64,000 nucleotides of DNA, taken from Microbulbifer variabilis ATCC 700307 (GTDB lineage: Bacteria > Pseudomonadota > Gammaproteobacteria > Pseudomonadales > Cellvibrionaceae). Shown in pieces: positions 16,191 through 26,161 of this stretch (position 1 is the stretch's first letter; each line of letters opens with the position of its first letter). The position numbers were made by a program, and so were the translations under genes. The notes under the pieces are model-generated. The model was not told where the DNA came from. It did not search any database and saw only the letters and a list, made by a program, of their open reading frames with translations. Location: positions 248,001 through 312,000 of the forward strand of contig NZ_AQYJ01000027.1 of NCBI RefSeq assembly GCF_000380565.1. The letters are read 5' to 3'.

Positions 16191-17741
16191 TTAACGAACA
16201 ACCGGCGGCGTACTGAAAGTATGGTATGGAGCCGGTGAAGGTACAGTCCACTCCAACCCCTGTGGGTTATCCCAAACCTGCTCGGTAGCCTTTTTACCCC
16301 CCATTACAGTGCGTACCACATTAAACAGAAATACCACCTGTGCCGCACCAAAGAGGAAGGCTCCTATACTGGCCATCTGGTTAAAGTCGGCAAATTGCAA
16401 TGCGTAATCCGGGATTCGTCTTGGCATACCGGCGAGACCAACAAAGTGCATAGGGAAAAACGTGAGATTCAAACCGATAAAAGCCAGCCAGAAGTGCACT
16501 TTACCCATGGTCTCGTTGTACATATTGCCCGTCCACTTAGGCAGCCAATAATAAACAGCCGCGGTAATGGAGAATATAGCTCCTGGGACAAGAACATAGT
16601 GGAAGTGAGCTACTACAAAGTAGGTGTCGTGATACTGAAAATCTGCTGGAGCGATCGCCAACATCAATCCTGAAAATCCACCAATCGCAAACAGGATAAT
16701 AAATGCGATTGCAAACAGCATCGGGGTCTCAAAAGTCATTGATCCACGGAACATAGTGGATACCCAGTTAAATATCTTTACACCAGTAGGTACTGAGATC
16801 AGCATCGTTGCGTACATAAAGAAAAGTTCACCGGCGATTGGCATACCCACAGTGAACATATGATGCGCCCATACAATCAGGCTCAGAAAAGCGATCGCCG
16901 CAGTGGCGTATACCATGGAGCTATAGCCAAATAGCGGCTTGCGGGCAAAAGTAGGGATAATTGCCGAGATAATGCCGAATGCCGGCAAAATCATAATGTA
17001 AACCTCAGGATGCCCAAAGAACCAGAATACATGCTGGAATAACACAGGATCTCCACCGCCAGCAGCACTAAAAAAGCTGGTTCCAAAGTGAATATCCATC
17101 AACATCATAGTTACCACACCTGCGAGAACAGGCATCACGGCAATTAAAAGGTATGCAGTGATCAGCCAAGTCCAAACAAATAGCGGCATTTTCATCAATG
17201 TCATGCCAGGTGCGCGCATATTCAAGATGGTGGCAATAATATTAATAGCTCCCATGATCGAGGAGGCACCAAGGATATGCACAGAAAAAATAAAGAAGGT
17301 TACGCTGGGTGGTGCGTACTCAGTGGAGAGAGGCGCATAAAAAGTCCAGCCAAAATTAGGGGCACCGCCCTCCATAAAGAGTGTGGATGCGAGCATCGCG
17401 AACCCAAAAGGTAATATCCAGAAGCTCCAGTTATTCATACGTGGCAAAGCCATATCCGGAGCGCCGATCATCATCGGGATCATCCAGTTGGCAAGGCCTA
17501 CAAAAGCCGGCATAACTGCACCGAATACCATGATAAGCCCATGCATCGTGGTCATTTGGTTAAAAAACTCGGGTTGCACAATCTGCAGGCCCGGTTCAAA
17601 CAGCTCGGCGCGAATCACCAGCGCCATACACCCGCCCAAGAAAAACATTGCAAAACTAAACCATAGGTAAAGGGTACCTATGTCTTTATGATTTGTGGTG
17701 TAAAGCCACCGCTTTAATCCAGCTTGAGGACCATGTGCCAT
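16191..17741 (-). CDS. ctaD: Cytochrome c oxidase subunit I
   Basis: Catalytic heme-copper subunit that reduces oxygen and pumps protons. The 516-residue protein has the low-spin heme ligand in TTMHGLIMVFG, the CuB and cross-linked tyrosine site in FWFFGHPEVYIMILPAFG, the paired histidines in VWAHHMFTVG, the K-channel Lys in PTGVKIFNW and the two heme ligands in VVAHFHYVLVPG. Length and motifs fit an A-type aa3 oxidase rather than a cbb3 or ubiquinol oxidase. It lies 20 bases after ctaC. Confidence 0.97.
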   Translation of the reverse strand: MAHGPQAGLKRWLYTTNHKDIGTLYLWFSFAMFFLGGCMALVIRAELFEPGLQIVQPEFFNQMTTMHGLIMVFGAVMPAFVGLANWMIPMMIGAPDMALPRMNNWSFWILPFGFAMLASTLFMEGGAPNFGWTFYAPLSTEYAPPSVTFFIFSVHILGASSIMGAINIIATILNMRAPGMTLMKMPLFVWTWLITAYLLIAVMPVLAGVVTMMLMDIHFGTSFFSAAGGGDPVLFQHVFWFFGHPEVYIMILPAFGIISAIIPTFARKPLFGYSSMVYATAAIAFLSLIVWAHHMFTVGMPIAGELFFMYATMLISVPTGVKIFNWVSTMFRGSMTFETPMLFAIAFIILFAIGGFSGLMLAIAPADFQYHDTYFVVAHFHYVLVPGAIFSITAAVYYWLPKWTGNMYNETMGKVHFWLAFIGLNLTFFPMHFVGLAGMPRRIPDYALQFADFNQMASIGAFLFGAAQVVFLFNVVRTVMGGKKATEQVWDNPQGLEWTVPSPAPYHTFSTPPVVR

Positions 17742-17761
17742 GCTAAATTTCCTCCGGGCAT

Positions 17762-18907
17762 TTACTGCTTATTCTTGAAATTGAGGATATCAATAGGCTG
17801 AACTGTGTCGCCCATTTCGTTGCCGAAGGCATTGCGTTGGTAGGTAATTACCGCAGCGAGATCTACTTCAGACAATTGCTCTCCAAATGCCTGCATGGCA
17901 GGGTTTACCTGGGAGCCATCAATGACGATATCCAGGTGAGTATCCAGTGGCCCGGTGGCTATTTTCGATCCAGCTATAGCCGGGAAAACCCCGGGTACAC
18001 CTTTGCCATTTGCTTGATGGCAGGCAGCACAAGCACGGTTGTAAACTTTTTCCCCCTGGGCGAAAAGCTCATCAAAGGTAAAATTTTTCTCAGTCAATTT
18101 GCGTATCTTCGCAGCGGATTCAGCCCGGCCACCCAACCAGGCAGTATATTCTTCTTCTGGGACCGCCTTGATAACAATTGGCATGAACCCGTGGTCTTTG
18201 CCACAAAGTTCTGCGCACTGACCGCGGTAAATTCCAGGCTCCTCAATGCGTGTCCAGGATTCGTTTATAAAACCCGGTATTGCATCTTTTTTAACAGCGA
18301 GATCTGGTACCCACCAGGCATGGATTACATCATTGGCTGTAATCAGGAAGCGAATTTTTTTCTTAATAGGAACAACTAAGGGTTCATCCACTTCCAGCAA
18401 GTAGTTGGGCCCTTTGGGCTGTTGATTATTAATCTGTGCCCGGGGCGTGGAGAGGTTAGAGAAGAAGGAAACATCAGAGCCCAGGTATTCGTACTTCCAC
18501 TTCCACTGATACCCGGTAATCATGATATCCAGATCAGCCTTATCTGTGTCGTAGATATCGTACAGCGTTTTTGTGGCAGGGATTGCCATCAGGATCAGGA
18601 TAACGGTGGGAATAATTGTCCACACCAACTCGACTGCGGTGCTCTCATGGAATTGTGCAGCCTGGTGCCCTTTACTCTTTCTATGCCGCCACATGCTATA
18701 GAACATGACGCCAAAAACCAGGACACCTATGGCCACACAAATCCAAAAAATGAGCATGTGCAGTTCATAGGTGGTTTGGGCAACTTCCGTTACCCCTTTG
18801 GGCATATTGACCCCCCAGCGCTCAACAGCTTGCTCTTCCGCCACTGTAGAGTGGGCGGTCAGCGAAGCAGCCAGCAAGGCGAACAGCCGATCGAAGCCTC
18901 TCAACAT
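17762..18907 (-). CDS. ctaC: Cytochrome c oxidase subunit II with fused cytochrome c domain
   Basis: Electron-entry subunit. The 381-residue protein has a signal peptide, two membrane spans (LIFWICVAIGVLVFGVMFYS and VWTIIPTVILILMAIPATK), the CuA domain with HAWWVPDL and GQCAELCGKDHGFMPI, and then a C-terminal cytochrome c domain with the heme-binding CAACHQ at about residue 292 and a likely Met ligand in NPAMQAFGEQLSE. The fused heme domain is seen in caa3-type and many pseudomonad-type oxidases and means electrons can enter through a covalently bound cytochrome. First gene of the ctaCDGE unit; an AGG lies 5 bases before its ATG. Confidence 0.96.
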   Translation of the reverse strand: MLRGFDRLFALLAASLTAHSTVAEEQAVERWGVNMPKGVTEVAQTTYELHMLIFWICVAIGVLVFGVMFYSMWRHRKSKGHQAAQFHESTAVELVWTIIPTVILILMAIPATKTLYDIYDTDKADLDIMITGYQWKWKYEYLGSDVSFFSNLSTPRAQINNQQPKGPNYLLEVDEPLVVPIKKKIRFLITANDVIHAWWVPDLAVKKDAIPGFINESWTRIEEPGIYRGQCAELCGKDHGFMPIVIKAVPEEEYTAWLGGRAESAAKIRKLTEKNFTFDELFAQGEKVYNRACAACHQANGKGVPGVFPAIAGSKIATGPLDTHLDIVIDGSQVNPAMQAFGEQLSEVDLAAVITYQRNAFGNEMGDTVQPIDILNFKNKQ

Positions 18908-19782
18908 CGCCTACAGATCTCCGTGGTTGCGGGCTTCACAGGGAAACCCGAAATTTTATTTTGGCCGCTGGCCTTCACGGATAACTGAAATCTCCCAGTA
19001 CCATATGGCGATACAGGGTTAATTCCACACAAAAATTGTGGACATACTGTAGTAACACAAGACTACATACACTGCGCGGAGAGATAACTCCGCATTACTG
19101 CCGTCAGTGCAACTTGTTATTCTTAGTAAAAGATTTTTTTACTTCAGATGTCGTCGTCCGGAAGGTACAACCAACAACCTGTGTTTCTTATTTGTCGCAA
19201 CTACTGCAGGTACAACGGGAACATATTGCTACCGAAAAGTCAATCGACGCTTATAGCGAAAAATTATGCTCGTGTGCTCCAACCTGTTAGGGAATTACAA
19301 ATAAATTTCATCACTATTTTGAGATGCTCTTACTAAATATGAGCTTATTTACAGATACTTTGTAACAAGACGATTTTTTTGGATAAATATGACTACTATT
19401 TTAAAGTCCCATATACCGAGGTTCATTAAGCAAAATTCAATCAACCTCTGTTTAAATCAAAGATAAATATTTCAATATTTTTTCGGCCAAGATTTACCAT
19501 GCAAATATGGCATAATCGACAGCTTAGCAACAAACGATTTTTACGCCAGGATAATCCGCGATATCATCAATCCGCCATCTAGCCGACGGGTTGGCATTGG
19601 CACCACAGGTAAAACTGGTACCAATCTCTTCATTTATGCCGTGTGATTATTTCAAGCTCTAACAAATCATGCCGAAAGTCTGTTAACTGCACTATGCAAT
19701 CGACTTACTTCAACTGAGTTAGTACACCTCAGTCCGATACTTATGCCTAGCCGGCAAAAATATATTTTCTGTGGCTTTTCCT
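18908..19782. other. Long divergent intergenic region upstream of ctaC
   Basis: About 875 bases between ctaC (minus) and a MATE gene (plus), becoming more AT-rich towards the middle. It must hold the oxidase promoter and possibly regulatory sites. Short frames here (for example 19036-19290) lack a ribosome binding site and a protein-like composition, so I do not call them genes. I see no clear RNA gene, operator palindrome or decayed gene. Confidence 0.4.
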
Positions 19783-21171
19783 ATGCAGCATTCACAACTC
19801 GACAAACAACCACTGCGAAGGGTATGGAACCTTGCTTGGCCCATGATTCTGAGCAATATCTCTGTCCCTTTATTGGGGGCTGTGGATACCGCAATTCTGG
19901 GACACCTACCCTCGCCAGAGTATCTATCTGGAGTGGCTGTAGGTGCGAGCGTCATGTCCATGCTACTTTGGGCCTTCGGTTTTCTTCGCATGGGCACTAC
20001 CGGCCTAGTAGCCCGAAGTGATAAGGGAGGAGTTGATTGGTTATTACGCGCACTGCTACTGGCTCTCTGCCTCGGAGTTTTACTTCAAATAATTGCCTTT
20101 CCCTTACTAAGCCACATAGTCGGTTGGATGAATGCCAGTGTTGAAGCTGGCCCTCATGCATTATCTTACTTACAAATACGCCTGATAAGCGCCCCTATCG
20201 CGCTAGCCAACTTTGCCATACTCGGATTTTTTATTGGCAGGCAGGATAGCCGCGCTCCTTTATATATATTACTCGCCGCCAATATTCTTAATATTGGCCT
20301 GGATTTTCTACTGATACTCGGCCTTGGCCTTGGCGCAAAGGGTGCCGCAGTTGCTACCGTAAGCGCTGATCTATTTGCCTTTGTACTCGGTTTTTATTTA
20401 CTTCGCCGGATAGATGGCGATATCTGGTCTGACATCGTTAACCAGTTATGTAAGCGTCAGCTTCTTCCCTGGGCAAATCCAAAGCCCTGGATCGAATTAC
20501 TCCACATTAATACAGACCTATTTATTAGAACATGTCTTTTACTTTTGACACTGACTTTTTTCACGGCCCAGGGGGCGTCTCAAGGCGACTCTGTTTTGGC
20601 TGCCAACGCAATTCTGCTCCAGCTTTTGATGATTACTTCTTATGCCCTTGATGGCTTTGCACATGCCACTGAGGCGCTGGTAGGAGAGTCCATTGCTAAA
20701 AAATCAAGCAAGCTCTTCCAGGCAACCGTTCACAGTGCTGGAATCTGGGCTCTCGGCAGCGCTATAGGCCTTACCATACTTCTGGTTGTGGGACAGCCAG
20801 TTATTCTCTCTCTGTTTACTGATATCGGTACTGTTATAGAACAGGCCAACCACGTGTACTGGTGGCTTTGTGCCTTACCGCTAATAGCGGTATGGAGTTA
20901 TCAACTCGATGGAGTTTTTATTGGTGCCGGTAGAAGTCGAAAAATGCGCGATACAATGTTTATTGCCACTATTGTAGTTTTCTTCCCTAGTTGGTGGTTA
21001 ACCCAGAGTTGGGGCAACCATGGCATATGGTTCAGCTTATTTTTGTGGATTGGTGCACGTTCTGTGGGGCTCATAGTTTATTATCGATACTACACTGTAA
21101 CCGACTCCTGGATACAAAAAGGAGCATGCCAACAAAATAAATACACCGATACAACAAACTATTCAGAATAA
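19783..21171 (+). CDS. MATE-family efflux transporter, DinF-like
   Basis: Multidrug and toxin extrusion transporter with about 12 membrane spans. The sequence opens LRRVWNLAWPMILSNISVPL followed by GAVDTAILGHL, the usual start of the DinF branch, and ends near WIGARSVGLIVYYRYY. I start it at the ATG at 19783 (462 residues); a GTG at 19771 would add four residues and neither has a strong ribosome binding site. It exports organic compounds, usually driven by a Na+ or H+ gradient; the substrate is unknown. It is monocistronic, with a terminator 112 bases downstream. Confidence 0.9.
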   Translation: MQHSQLDKQPLRRVWNLAWPMILSNISVPLLGAVDTAILGHLPSPEYLSGVAVGASVMSMLLWAFGFLRMGTTGLVARSDKGGVDWLLRALLLALCLGVLLQIIAFPLLSHIVGWMNASVEAGPHALSYLQIRLISAPIALANFAILGFFIGRQDSRAPLYILLAANILNIGLDFLLILGLGLGAKGAAVATVSADLFAFVLGFYLLRRIDGDIWSDIVNQLCKRQLLPWANPKPWIELLHINTDLFIRTCLLLLTLTFFTAQGASQGDSVLAANAILLQLLMITSYALDGFAHATEALVGESIAKKSSKLFQATVHSAGIWALGSAIGLTILLVVGQPVILSLFTDIGTVIEQANHVYWWLCALPLIAVWSYQLDGVFIGAGRSRKMRDTMFIATIVVFFPSWWLTQSWGNHGIWFSLFLWIGARSVGLIVYYRYYTVTDSWIQKGACQQNKYTDTTNYSE

Positions 21172-21282
21172 GCGGAATATTCATTCCGGTTATCCTCAAA
21201 AAGAAATTAGTACAGAGTGAGTGAACGAATCAATGCAGAGAAATGAAAACTATAAAAACTATAATTTCAGGATGGTAAATAC

Positions 21283-21326
21283 TGAGCGGGCATAATAATG
21301 CATTAAAACCCGCTCACCATTTTTTT
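21283..21326 (+). terminator. Rho-independent terminator after the MATE gene
   Basis: A perfect TGAGCGGG / CCCGCTCA hairpin with an 18-base loop is followed by a run of seven T residues at 21320-21326. It lies between convergent genes, and its T run overlaps the stop codon of the minus-strand gene. Confidence 0.8.
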
Positions 21327-22155
21327 AGTGGACAGCTACCGGTATCTGCTTCCGGGCAACTATCTGGGTATAGTTCGCAAAAAACTCACCCTCCCCCTGT
21401 AGCATCGCACGATTCAGTCCTTCTACCTCTGACCTGAGTTTGGAGTCGTAAAAATACAGGCTACCATTTCGCACAGTATACCCTCTGGTATTTTCAGCCA
21501 TCAGCCGATAGAAACTAGAAACCCGCTCAAGATAGATCTCTGCTCTTTTAAGGGAGAAACTACCCTTCTGATAATAATCGAGCACTTCAGAATTAATTCG
21601 GTTCCAGATGTTCTCCTTCTCTTGATCTGAGAACCGGTAGGCCTGCAGCTTAATATTAATATCACTCTGCAGATCTCTCAGGTATCTGTCTGCAGCACGG
21701 GCGGATTCCTTAAGCCCTCCGATGATCTTTTTACGCTTACGCAGCGATTCCTTTCTCTTGAAAGTTCTGGCATCTGACATTTCTGCGGAAGCCAGTTCGC
21801 CGAGAGGCCGAAAAATAGTGATATGTTGCAGATTGGTATTCCTGGTCAATTTCTCACAGATCTCCACAGCATACCGCCAGGATTCAAACGGTTTTCCGTC
21901 CAAAATTTTTTTTGGCAATGCTTCAATATCTGCATTCAGTACTTGCTGCTGCTCACGATAGAAATTCGGGTTTTTTTTCCAGTCATTTGCCTGCAAGCGA
22001 AATAAGCTCAGAATTCCCTGGTTAACACAGCTGGCCAGCAAGTGAGCTGTCTGCTCTTGCTGATGCCTCTTGATCTCACGGTAACGATCAAGGCCGTACA
22101 AACCTACTACAAAAACGACCACCAACAGGGTCAATAACAAATATATCTTTTTCAC
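21325..22155 (-). CDS. Membrane-anchored protein of unknown function
   Basis: Not recognised. A 276-residue protein with one N-terminal span (MKKIYLLLTLLVVVFVVGLY) acting as an anchor or uncleaved signal, followed by a largely helical, charged domain with little hydrophobic character (for example RKRKKIIGGLKESARAADRY). The rest should lie in the periplasm. It starts inside the last codons of yheV (4-base overlap), so it is translationally coupled to the prlC-yheV unit. The context suggests a link with protein turnover in the same operon, but no catalytic motif is visible. Confidence 0.75.
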   Translation of the reverse strand: MKKIYLLLTLLVVVFVVGLYGLDRYREIKRHQQEQTAHLLASCVNQGILSLFRLQANDWKKNPNFYREQQQVLNADIEALPKKILDGKPFESWRYAVEICEKLTRNTNLQHITIFRPLGELASAEMSDARTFKRKESLRKRKKIIGGLKESARAADRYLRDLQSDINIKLQAYRFSDQEKENIWNRINSEVLDYYQKGSFSLKRAEIYLERVSSFYRLMAENTRGYTVRNGSLYFYDSKLRSEVEGLNRAMLQGEGEFFANYTQIVARKQIPVAVH

Positions 22156-22430
22156 TTTTTATTTTTTTGGGGCGGCTGAATAAGTTTGACAGGTTCCTCA
22201 CGTACTTCTTTCCTTTGTGTGGAACTGACTCTTGTTAGCAATTCCGTTGGCGCAGATTGCAAGCGGATTTCATCCTTAAACCCACAGGAAACACATTCCC
22301 GATAATTTTTACCCTCCTCCTGGTAATTTACAATCCGATCCATTTCACTGCAGCGCGGACAGACTGCACCTGCAATGAAACGTTTTTTCTGCGATTTCTT
22401 TTTCCCATCAGGCTTTTCTGTACTGATCAT
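22152..22430 (-). CDS. YheV-family putative zinc-ribbon protein
   Basis: A 92-residue member of the YheV (DUF2387) family. The zinc-ribbon cysteines are in GAVCPRCSEMDRI and RECVSCGFKDE, with a basic N-terminus (DGKKKSQKKRFI) and a low-complexity C-terminal tail. In many gammaproteobacteria it is encoded directly after prlC, as here (35 bases). The function is unknown; nucleic-acid or protein binding is plausible from the zinc ribbon. It overlaps the following gene by four bases. Confidence 0.85.
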   Translation of the reverse strand: MISTEKPDGKKKSQKKRFIAGAVCPRCSEMDRIVNYQEEGKNYRECVSCGFKDEIRLQSAPTELLTRVSSTQRKEVREEPVKLIQPPQKNKK

Positions 22431-22465
22431 GACTACTGCTCAATCTTTCATGATATGGAGGCTTC

Positions 22466-24514
22466 TCAAGCCGGGCTGATGTTCAGTTCTTGCTGCTCGA
22501 TACCAGAGTGGCGCAACAGTGCATCAATCTGGGGTTCTCGACCACGGAACTCAGTAAACAGTTCAAGTGCATCACGACTACCTCCCTGCTCTAGAATGCT
22601 ATGCAAGAATCGCTTGCCAGTAGTTTCATCAAAAATGCCTTTCTCCTCAAACAGGGAAAAAGCATCAGCAGACAGCACCTCCGCCCACTTATAACTGTAA
22701 TACCCTGCCGCATAGCCGCCGGCAAAAATATGGCTAAATGCATGCTGGAAACGATTTTGTGCCGACACAGGCACCACGGCAACTTCAGAGCGTACCTCAG
22801 TAAGCAGATGCTGGATCTTCTCGGCGGACAATTCCTCTTCACAGCAATGCAAGCGGAAGTCAAATAATGCAAATTCCAGCTGACGCACAGTAAACATGGC
22901 GGACTGGAAGTTCTTTGCCGCAAGCATCTTATCCAGCAGTTCCTTCGGCAGAGGATCACTGGTTTCAAAATGTGCAGAGAGCATGGTTATCGCCTGTGGT
23001 TGCCAACACCAGTTCTCCAGGAATTGGCTGGGCATCTCAACAGCATCCCAGGCAACACCATTAATCCCGGAAACAGCTGCCACATCAATTTTCGTGAGCA
23101 TGTGGTGCAAACCATGACCAAACTCATGGAACAGCGTGGTCACCTCGTAATGTGTTAATAGAGAAGGCATATCACCAGCAGCTGGACTGAAATTACAAAC
23201 GAGATATGCAATGGGCAACTGTATTCCTTGCTCAGTCTGGCGACGGGTTGCCACGGTATCCATCCAGGCGCCGCCACGCTTTTTCTCCCTGGCGAACGCG
23301 TCCAGGTAGAAGCCGGCAATACGTTCACCGCCCCTCAGTAGCCAGAAAAATTGCACATCGTCATGCCAGGTAGCAACTGAGGTATCCTCCTCGACAGTAA
23401 TTCCAAAAAGCTTCTCAACGACCGCAAACAATCCATCGACGACTTTTGCGTAGGGGAAATAGGGGCGTAGTTCTTCCTGGCTGATGGCATAGCGTTTTTG
23501 CTTAAGCTTCTCCGCTACCCAGGCAATATCCCAGGGTTGTAATTCATCCAATTCGAATTCTATTTTGGCGAATTCACTGAGTTCCTTCATCTCCTGCTCA
23601 GCAGCCGGCCTTGCCCGCTTTGCCAAGTCGTTAAGAAATTCCAGTACACGCTCAGTATTTGGCGCCATTTTGCTGGCCAGGGATAGCTGGGAATAATTGT
23701 CCAAACCCAATAGTCGAGCCTGGTCCGCACGCAGAGCCAAAATGGATTCCATCACCTCGGAATTATCAAATTCACCAGCATTCGGACCAACTTCAGAAGC
23801 CCTACTGACAAAAGCCAAGTGCACCTGACGACGTAATTCGCGATTATCCGCATGGGTCATTACTGCCAGATAGCAGGGGCCCTCCAGTGTGACCAACCAA
23901 CCGTTTTTACCTTTGCCCTGCGCGGCGCTGCTTGCAGCCGCTAACGCAGTCTGCGGCAAGCCCGCTAACTCTGCTTCATCTTCAGTGTGCCAGGTCCAGG
24001 CATTTGTGGCATCCAGCACGTTATTGGCAAACTGGCTGGAAAGCTCTGCCAAACGGCGACTGTTGGCTGCGAATTGTTCACGGGCACCCCCCTGTAACCC
24101 AACACCACTGAGCTCGAAATCCCGCAGGCCCAATTCCACCGACTTTTTACGAGCTTGTTGCCAACTATCGAATCCCTGAGCGGCAGCCAGCTCTTGGTAA
24201 ACCTCATACAGCTCACGATTTTGACCCAGTTCGGTCCAATAAGCAGTCACTTGCGCTAGTGCAGCTTCATAGGGCGATCGCCACTCACCACTCAATACAC
24301 TGTTTAGGTGGCTCACCGGAGAGAAGGCGCGGTTCAGTTCGTCCTGGGCCTGCTCTAGGGGTACCAGCGTATTTTCCCAGCCCGGATTATCCAAGCCCTG
24401 CTGTAACTGTTGCTGACAATGGGCGATCAGCTCGGAGATTGCCGGCTCGACCTGTGTCGGCTGCAATTGGTCAAATGCCGGAAGTAGCGGGATATTCAGT
24501 AATGGATTGGACAT
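22466..24514 (-). CDS. prlC: Oligopeptidase A (peptidase family M3)
   Basis: Cytoplasmic zinc metallopeptidase that degrades short peptides, including cleaved signal peptides. The 682-residue length matches E. coli PrlC. The catalytic HExxH is in VTTLFHEFGHGLHHML, with the third ligand region in NGVAWDAVEMPSQF, where the expected Glu follows Val. The N-terminus NIPLLPAFDQLQPTQVEPAI is typical. It heads the prlC-yheV-unknown unit and is divergent from the carbonic anhydrase gene. Confidence 0.95.
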   Translation of the reverse strand: MSNPLLNIPLLPAFDQLQPTQVEPAISELIAHCQQQLQQGLDNPGWENTLVPLEQAQDELNRAFSPVSHLNSVLSGEWRSPYEAALAQVTAYWTELGQNRELYEVYQELAAAQGFDSWQQARKKSVELGLRDFELSGVGLQGGAREQFAANSRRLAELSSQFANNVLDATNAWTWHTEDEAELAGLPQTALAAASSAAQGKGKNGWLVTLEGPCYLAVMTHADNRELRRQVHLAFVSRASEVGPNAGEFDNSEVMESILALRADQARLLGLDNYSQLSLASKMAPNTERVLEFLNDLAKRARPAAEQEMKELSEFAKIEFELDELQPWDIAWVAEKLKQKRYAISQEELRPYFPYAKVVDGLFAVVEKLFGITVEEDTSVATWHDDVQFFWLLRGGERIAGFYLDAFAREKKRGGAWMDTVATRRQTEQGIQLPIAYLVCNFSPAAGDMPSLLTHYEVTTLFHEFGHGLHHMLTKIDVAAVSGINGVAWDAVEMPSQFLENWCWQPQAITMLSAHFETSDPLPKELLDKMLAAKNFQSAMFTVRQLEFALFDFRLHCCEEELSAEKIQHLLTEVRSEVAVVPVSAQNRFQHAFSHIFAGGYAAGYYSYKWAEVLSADAFSLFEEKGIFDETTGKRFLHSILEQGGSRDALELFTEFRGREPQIDALLRHSGIEQQELNISPA

Positions 24515-24579
24515 ACAGGACCCTGTGCTCGAAATAGGATACAGCTATGATAGAGGATTCATTGTACAGGAGCTTCTTT

Positions 24580-25134
24580 ATGTCCCCACTGCGCAGCCAC
24601 AACGACTCTGCCGGCGAGAAAGTCCCGCAAATCGGTAATGGTGTTTATATCGATCCACAGTCGGCTGTGATCGGCGATGTCACTCTCGGGGATGATTGCT
24701 CCGTATGGCCAATGGCCGTGGTACGCGGCGATATGCACCGTATTCAAATAGGTGCGCGGACCAGTGTACAGGATGGGGCTGTATTACATATCACTCATGC
24801 CGGCCCTTTCAATACTGACGGCTGGCCCCTGACGATTGGCGAAGATGTCACTATCGGACATAAGGCCTGCCTGCACGGCTGCACCATTGGCAATCGAGTG
24901 CTCATCGGTATCGGTGCCATTGTGTTGGATGGTGCAACGATTGAGGATGAAGTGGTACTAGCTGCAGGAGCCTTGGTGCCACCGGGCAAAACCCTGGAAA
25001 GTGGCTACCTCTATGTAGGTGCCCCTTGCAAGAAAGCTCGCCCTCTATCGGAAAAAGAAAGGGCTTTCTTCCGTTATTCTGCTGAGAACTATGTGAAGCT
25101 CAAAGAACAGTACCTGTTGCAGGAACAGTACTAA
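24580..25134 (+). CDS. Gamma-class carbonic anhydrase family protein
   Basis: Left-handed beta-helix trimer of the YrdA/PaaY kind. The 184-residue protein starts at the ATG at 24580, which has AGGAG 7 bases upstream, in preference to one at 24547. Hexapeptide repeats run through residues 25-150 (IGDVTLGDDCSVWPMAVVRG). The metal-site histidines are present in AVLHITHAG and TIGHKACLHGC, and RGD and QDGAVLH match the family. Such proteins may hydrate CO2, but many have no proven activity. It is divergent from prlC and 25 bases upstream of a LysR gene. Confidence 0.9.
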   Translation: MSPLRSHNDSAGEKVPQIGNGVYIDPQSAVIGDVTLGDDCSVWPMAVVRGDMHRIQIGARTSVQDGAVLHITHAGPFNTDGWPLTIGEDVTIGHKACLHGCTIGNRVLIGIGAIVLDGATIEDEVVLAAGALVPPGKTLESGYLYVGAPCKKARPLSEKERAFFRYSAENYVKLKEQYLLQEQY

Positions 25135-25159
25135 ACACTCACTGATTTAAAGAGTGCCC

Positions 25160-26074
25160 ATGCTCAACCTCAATACCGATCAACTGCACACTTTCGTGCG
25201 CGCGTGCGAAGAGAAATCCTTTTCTGCTGTCGCCAGGGGAATGGGCCGCGCACAGTCTTCAGTGAGTAGCTCCATTCAAAACCTGGAACTCGACCTGGGG
25301 CTAGTTCTGTTCGATCGCAGTGGAAAGTATCCCCAGCCCACTGCAGCAGCCCAGGCCCTGCTGCCTCTGGCCCGTCAGGCCCTGGGACAGCTGCATCGTT
25401 TCCAGCAGGCTGCGGACTCCTACCAATGCGGAGAGGAGCCACTGTTGCGAGTCCAGTTTGAAGAGCTGGTTATGCCTGACCGCCTCAACGACATGCTGGC
25501 GACATTCAGTAAGCATTTTCCCCACACTACATTGCAGTTGAGCAGCGCCGACGGCGAGCATGCTGTGGGCAGTGTGGCCCAAGGTACCGTAGACTTCGCC
25601 TTTGTAAATGCTCGGGAAAATTACCCTGATGCATTGGATTTCAGTACCCTCGGTCGACAGCCTGTGCTCTGTCTCGCCAGCCCTGATCACGCCCTGGCGC
25701 AAGAGAGTAGTGCCAGCCTCAGTGAGGCTGCCCAGTACCGGCAGATTATCACCGCATCAGTGACCAGCCAGCACCGCTGGCAACTCTCGGCTCAAATCTG
25801 GATCTGTGACTCCCTACTGCAAGCTCTGGATCTAGCTTGTAAAGGCGTCGGCTGGGTAAACGCTCCATATGAGCTGGCACGCCCCTTCCTAAAGAGCGGA
25901 AAATTAGTAGAGCTAAACTTAACCAGCGCGCTCAGTGCCTGGAGCCTGGATGTCGACCTGCTCTGGTCGGCCAGAACAGCCCAGGGCCAGGCTGGACTTT
26001 GGTTCGCACGCGAGGCTAGGCGCCTATACGGCAACTACTACAGCCCACCTATCGAAATTACCGATAGAAGCTAA
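25160..26074 (+). CDS. LysR-family transcriptional regulator
   Basis: DNA-binding regulator with an N-terminal winged helix-turn-helix (TDQLHTFVRACEEKSFSAVA, then AQSSVSSSIQNLELDLGLVL) and a C-terminal substrate-binding domain (about residues 90-295). Start at the ATG at 25160 (304 residues); a GTG two codons upstream is possible. LysR proteins usually act on a nearby gene in response to a small ligand. The AhpD-like gene begins 87 bases downstream on the same strand and is a possible target, although LysR targets are more often divergent. Confidence 0.9.
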   Translation: MLNLNTDQLHTFVRACEEKSFSAVARGMGRAQSSVSSSIQNLELDLGLVLFDRSGKYPQPTAAAQALLPLARQALGQLHRFQQAADSYQCGEEPLLRVQFEELVMPDRLNDMLATFSKHFPHTTLQLSSADGEHAVGSVAQGTVDFAFVNARENYPDALDFSTLGRQPVLCLASPDHALAQESSASLSEAAQYRQIITASVTSQHRWQLSAQIWICDSLLQALDLACKGVGWVNAPYELARPFLKSGKLVELNLTSALSAWSLDVDLLWSARTAQGQAGLWFAREARRLYGNYYSPPIEITDRS

Positions 26075-26161
26075 TTTCTTCCTAACGGAAATAACAATAA
26101 AACTTAGCTGCAGGGCCTATTGAGCCCAACTTTCTAGTATCGGCAACCAGGAGCCTACGAT

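Noticed and set aside
19036-19290. 84-residue frame in the spacer upstream of ctaC
   Set aside because: It has several Cys residues that look interesting, but no ribosome binding site, no recognisable pattern, and it lies in a region best explained as promoter.
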